Origin: CAMBDR01 sp046597185
GTDB taxonomy: Bacteria; Pseudomonadota; Gammaproteobacteria; Burkholderiales; Burkholderiaceae_D
DNA: 25,196 nucleotides
Direction of reading: 5' to 3'
Assembly (NCBI GenBank): GCA_046597185.1
Contig: JBKJLF010000093.1
Coordinates: forward strand, 1 to 25,196
The notes under the pieces were generated by a model. That model was not told where the DNA came from, did no database searches, and saw only the letters and a list, made by a program, of their open reading frames with translations. The position numbers were made by a program, and so were the translations under genes. Below are positions 23,580 to 25,196 of this stretch, piece by piece; position 1 is the stretch's first letter, and every line of letters starts with the position of its first letter.

Positions 23580-23760
23580 ATTTTCTTATAATAAAATATT
23601 CTATGCAAAGGAAAAGAACTTTTTACATTGCGACTAATAAAATACCAATTGCGATAGTAACACGAGACTATCGCCTAATGTGCTTTGGCGTAGGATCACA
23701 CCCATCTAATCACTTATCGATCCTATCAAAGCAAATCCCGCTCAACTGTCGCGATTTTGG

Positions 23761-23826
23761 AATCAAGGTAATCAATGGGGTCACAATCAACATAATCAAT
23801 GTAATCAACGTAATCAACATAATCAT
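23761..23826 (+). repeat. 9-bp tandem repeats of the AATCAACAT type
   Basis: Two units (23761-23778), a 6-bp gap, then four full 9-bp units (AATCAACAT, AATCAATGT, AATCAACGT, AATCAACAT) and a partial one. It lies between the tae4 start region and the palindromic repeat. Unit size rules out a CRISPR array. Iteron-like or simple slippage; no origin protein nearby. Confidence 0.85.
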
Positions 23827-23832
23827 TTTGTC

Positions 23833-23872
23833 ATACTCGATTGAAAAAAGTTAAAATAAATCGAGTCTGATT
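23833..23872. repeat. Palindromic module-boundary repeat, copy D
   Basis: A 40-bp copy with a perfect 8-bp inverted repeat, ACTCGATT and AATCGAGT, around an A-rich loop. Strongest stem of the copies. The group II intron appears to begin at the next base. Confidence 0.7.
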
Positions 23873-25196
23873 GTTCGCAGTAACAACTAGTTGTCTAGCG
23901 GGTTCAAGTCCCGTCCAAGGAGTTGTCCGTACACCTTGGTAGTTCAAGAGAGCGGCGTCGTGGTAACACGGGGTCGTGAGTTCTCAATTGGCAAAGTAGC
24001 AGGCCGCAACGAAAGTGAACTTGTATGTAGCCTCGTTAAAGAATTGGAGAAGCCGACCCTATGGTCAGAAGGGGAAGGCCGCTGGATGTATGCTGAAACA
24101 ACGGAAGTGGCATACATCTTCTCTCGGGGTGGCAGGGGCGGCATGTTACGGAAGACAAATAGTCCAGTGCTGGAGACCCGGCACGGCGATGGGGAGGCCA
24201 TCGACTGGTGCGTATAAGGAAACGAAAGCACATCAGGCCGTGCCGGGAGTCGGAGGGGTTCATAGTACCGTTTGAGGCCGTGGTCAAGATAAACCCGGTC
24301 GAGGGAAGGAACCCTGCTTTGTTTATGCAACCAAAGAGTGAAGGAGAGGGGGATTGCGGAAATGCTAACCACCCCTGAAGTTATCAGGACGCTACAGAGG
24401 AAGCTATACTACCTTGGCCAAGCAAGAACCGGCCTATCGCTTCTACGCGCTATATGACAAGATATGGCGGGCCGACATACTCATGCTTGCCTTCCGGCTT
24501 GTTCGTGCCAATAAGGGTAGTCCCGGTGTTGATGGGATGAACTTTGGGGACATAGAGCAAAAGATTGGGGTAGAAAAGTTTTTGTTGGAATTGGCCCAGG
24601 ACTTGAAGGAAAAGACCTATAAACCAGATCCGGTGCGTCGCGTGATGATTCCAAAGGCAGATGGCAGTATGCGACCTTTGGGCATCCCGACGATACGTGA
24701 CAGGGTAGCCCAGATGGCGGTGAAGTTGGTGATTGAACCGATATTTGAAGCGGATTTTTGCGACACGTCGTATGGGTTTCGGCTCGGCCAGACTAGGCCC
24801 AAGAAATCAGCACATGATGCGGTTGATGATATTGCTGCCACGCTGTGGAAAGGCTACACACAGGTCATTGATGCCGATCTGTCGAAGTACTTCGACACGA
24901 TACCTCATGATAAATTGTTGAAAGTGGTTGCTGAACGCATCGTTGATGGTGGTATTTTGCACATCATCAAATTGTGGCTGAAAGCGCCCGTGATTGGCGA
25001 GGATGAGACAGGCACCAGAAAGAATGTGGGTGGTGGTAAAGGCGCAAACAAGGGTACCCCCCAAGGCGGGGTGATTTCACCATTGTTGTCGAATTGCTAC
25101 TTGCATATACTGGATCGGATTTGGGAGCGACAGCAGTTGCAGCGAAAGTTGGGGGCAAGAATCGTCCGCGTGCGGATGATTTTGTTGTGATGTGCA
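23873..25196 (+). mobile_element. Group II intron with degenerate maturase, cut by the window edge
   Basis: From about 23873 (GTTCG, near the GUGYG 5' consensus) the sequence is structured non-coding RNA up to the maturase start at 24362, in the manner of group II intron domains I-III, followed by the intron-encoded protein (domain IV). Domains V and VI and the 3' end lie beyond 25196. The exact class was not determined. The 5' end is placed by similarity to the consensus and by adjacency to repeat copy D, so treat it as approximate by some 10 bp. Confidence 0.75.
24362..25196 (+). pseudogene. Group II intron reverse transcriptase/maturase, two frameshifts
   Basis: The N-terminus from ATG 24362 reads MLTTPEVIRTLQRKLY and then shifts; the main frame (24414 on) continues AKQEPAYRFYALYDKIWRAD, RT0/1 NKGSPGVDGM, RT2 PKADGSMRPLGIPTIRDRV, RT3 DADLSKYFDTIPHD and RT4 GANKGTPQGGVISPLLSN. 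An extra T near 24408 breaks the first junction. At 25170-25171 the Tyr codon of the expected YADD has only two bases, so the catalytic motif is out of frame; ADDFVVMC continues in the next frame to the window end. A TTG at 24414 could restart after the first break, but the YADD break should kill the enzyme. Confidence 0.85.

Noticed and set aside
23761..23826. CRISPR array
   Set aside because: Units are 9 bp and contiguous, without unique spacers, and no cas gene is present.
23567..23854. 95-codon plus-strand frame
   Set aside because: Its C-terminus is just the translated 9-bp repeats (INIINVINVIN), and it starts over the tae4 start region.
23891..24372. 108- and 142-codon frames in the intron 5' part
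   Set aside because: They lie in the structured RNA domains of the group II intron and have no protein similarity that I recognise.
1..25196. tRNA or rRNA genes
   Set aside because: I saw no cloverleaf with a GGTTCRANNCC arm or rRNA-like stretch. The GGTTCAAGTCC at about 23900 belongs to the intron RNA and has no matching acceptor and anticodon arms.

Overview
The window looks like a chromosomal segment of a proteobacterium, most probably a betaproteobacterium. This rests on the type of aromatic aminotransferase, the phospholipid operon and the gene style; the species cannot be named from the sequence. I could not compute base composition, but by eye the left half is housekeeping-like and the right half is accessory DNA with lower G+C, many toxin-antitoxin (TA) fragments, a defence pair and a group II intron.

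Layout. (1) 1-1614, minus: aromatic aminotransferase followed by a DinB-family protein, cut by the window edge. (2) 1944-7288, plus: a tight five-gene lipid operon: CdsA-like cytidylyltransferase, PlsC-like acyltransferase, an alpha/beta-hydrolase fused to a methyltransferase, a PAP2 phosphatase fused to a dual-specificity phosphatase, and a small membrane protein. (3) 7191-7953, minus: a membrane/coiled-coil protein split between two frames. (4) 8075-11307: a higBA locus whose toxin has an internal deletion, then a secreted lipase-like protein plus DUF4785-like protein operon, then a second, gutted higA copy. The two higBA fragments form 120-bp direct repeats around the lipase operon. (5) 11330-14300: a small anchored protein, a GNAT acetyltransferase, a monoacylglycerol-lipase-like hydrolase and a YdjM/DUF457-type membrane protein. 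(6) 14324-15925: vapBC with a palindrome inside its promoter, an orphan DUF433 antitoxin, a tiny membrane protein and a probably truncated winged-helix gene. (7) 16070-17899, minus: an exported amidase. (8) 18006-19240: a TA graveyard: a yafQ relic fused to the 5' end of hicA, hicB, a dinJ/relB antitoxin with a 9-bp repeat expansion, and a frameshifted yafQ. (9) 19628-22463: a Gabija-like defence pair (gajA, gajB). (10) 22669-23579, minus: a type VI amidase effector (Tae4) with a periplasmic putative immunity protein. (11) 23761-25196: 9-bp repeats, a palindromic element, and a group II intron whose maturase frame is broken, including inside the YADD active site; it runs off the window.

Themes. 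Several toxins (higB, two yafQ copies) are damaged while their antitoxins remain open. A roughly 40-bp imperfect palindrome recurs at the boundaries of accessory modules (18558, 19201, 23833, and a half copy at 19548), and the intron seems to start exactly where the last copy ends. Several breaks are single-base indels, so sequencing or assembly error must be excluded before calling those genes dead.
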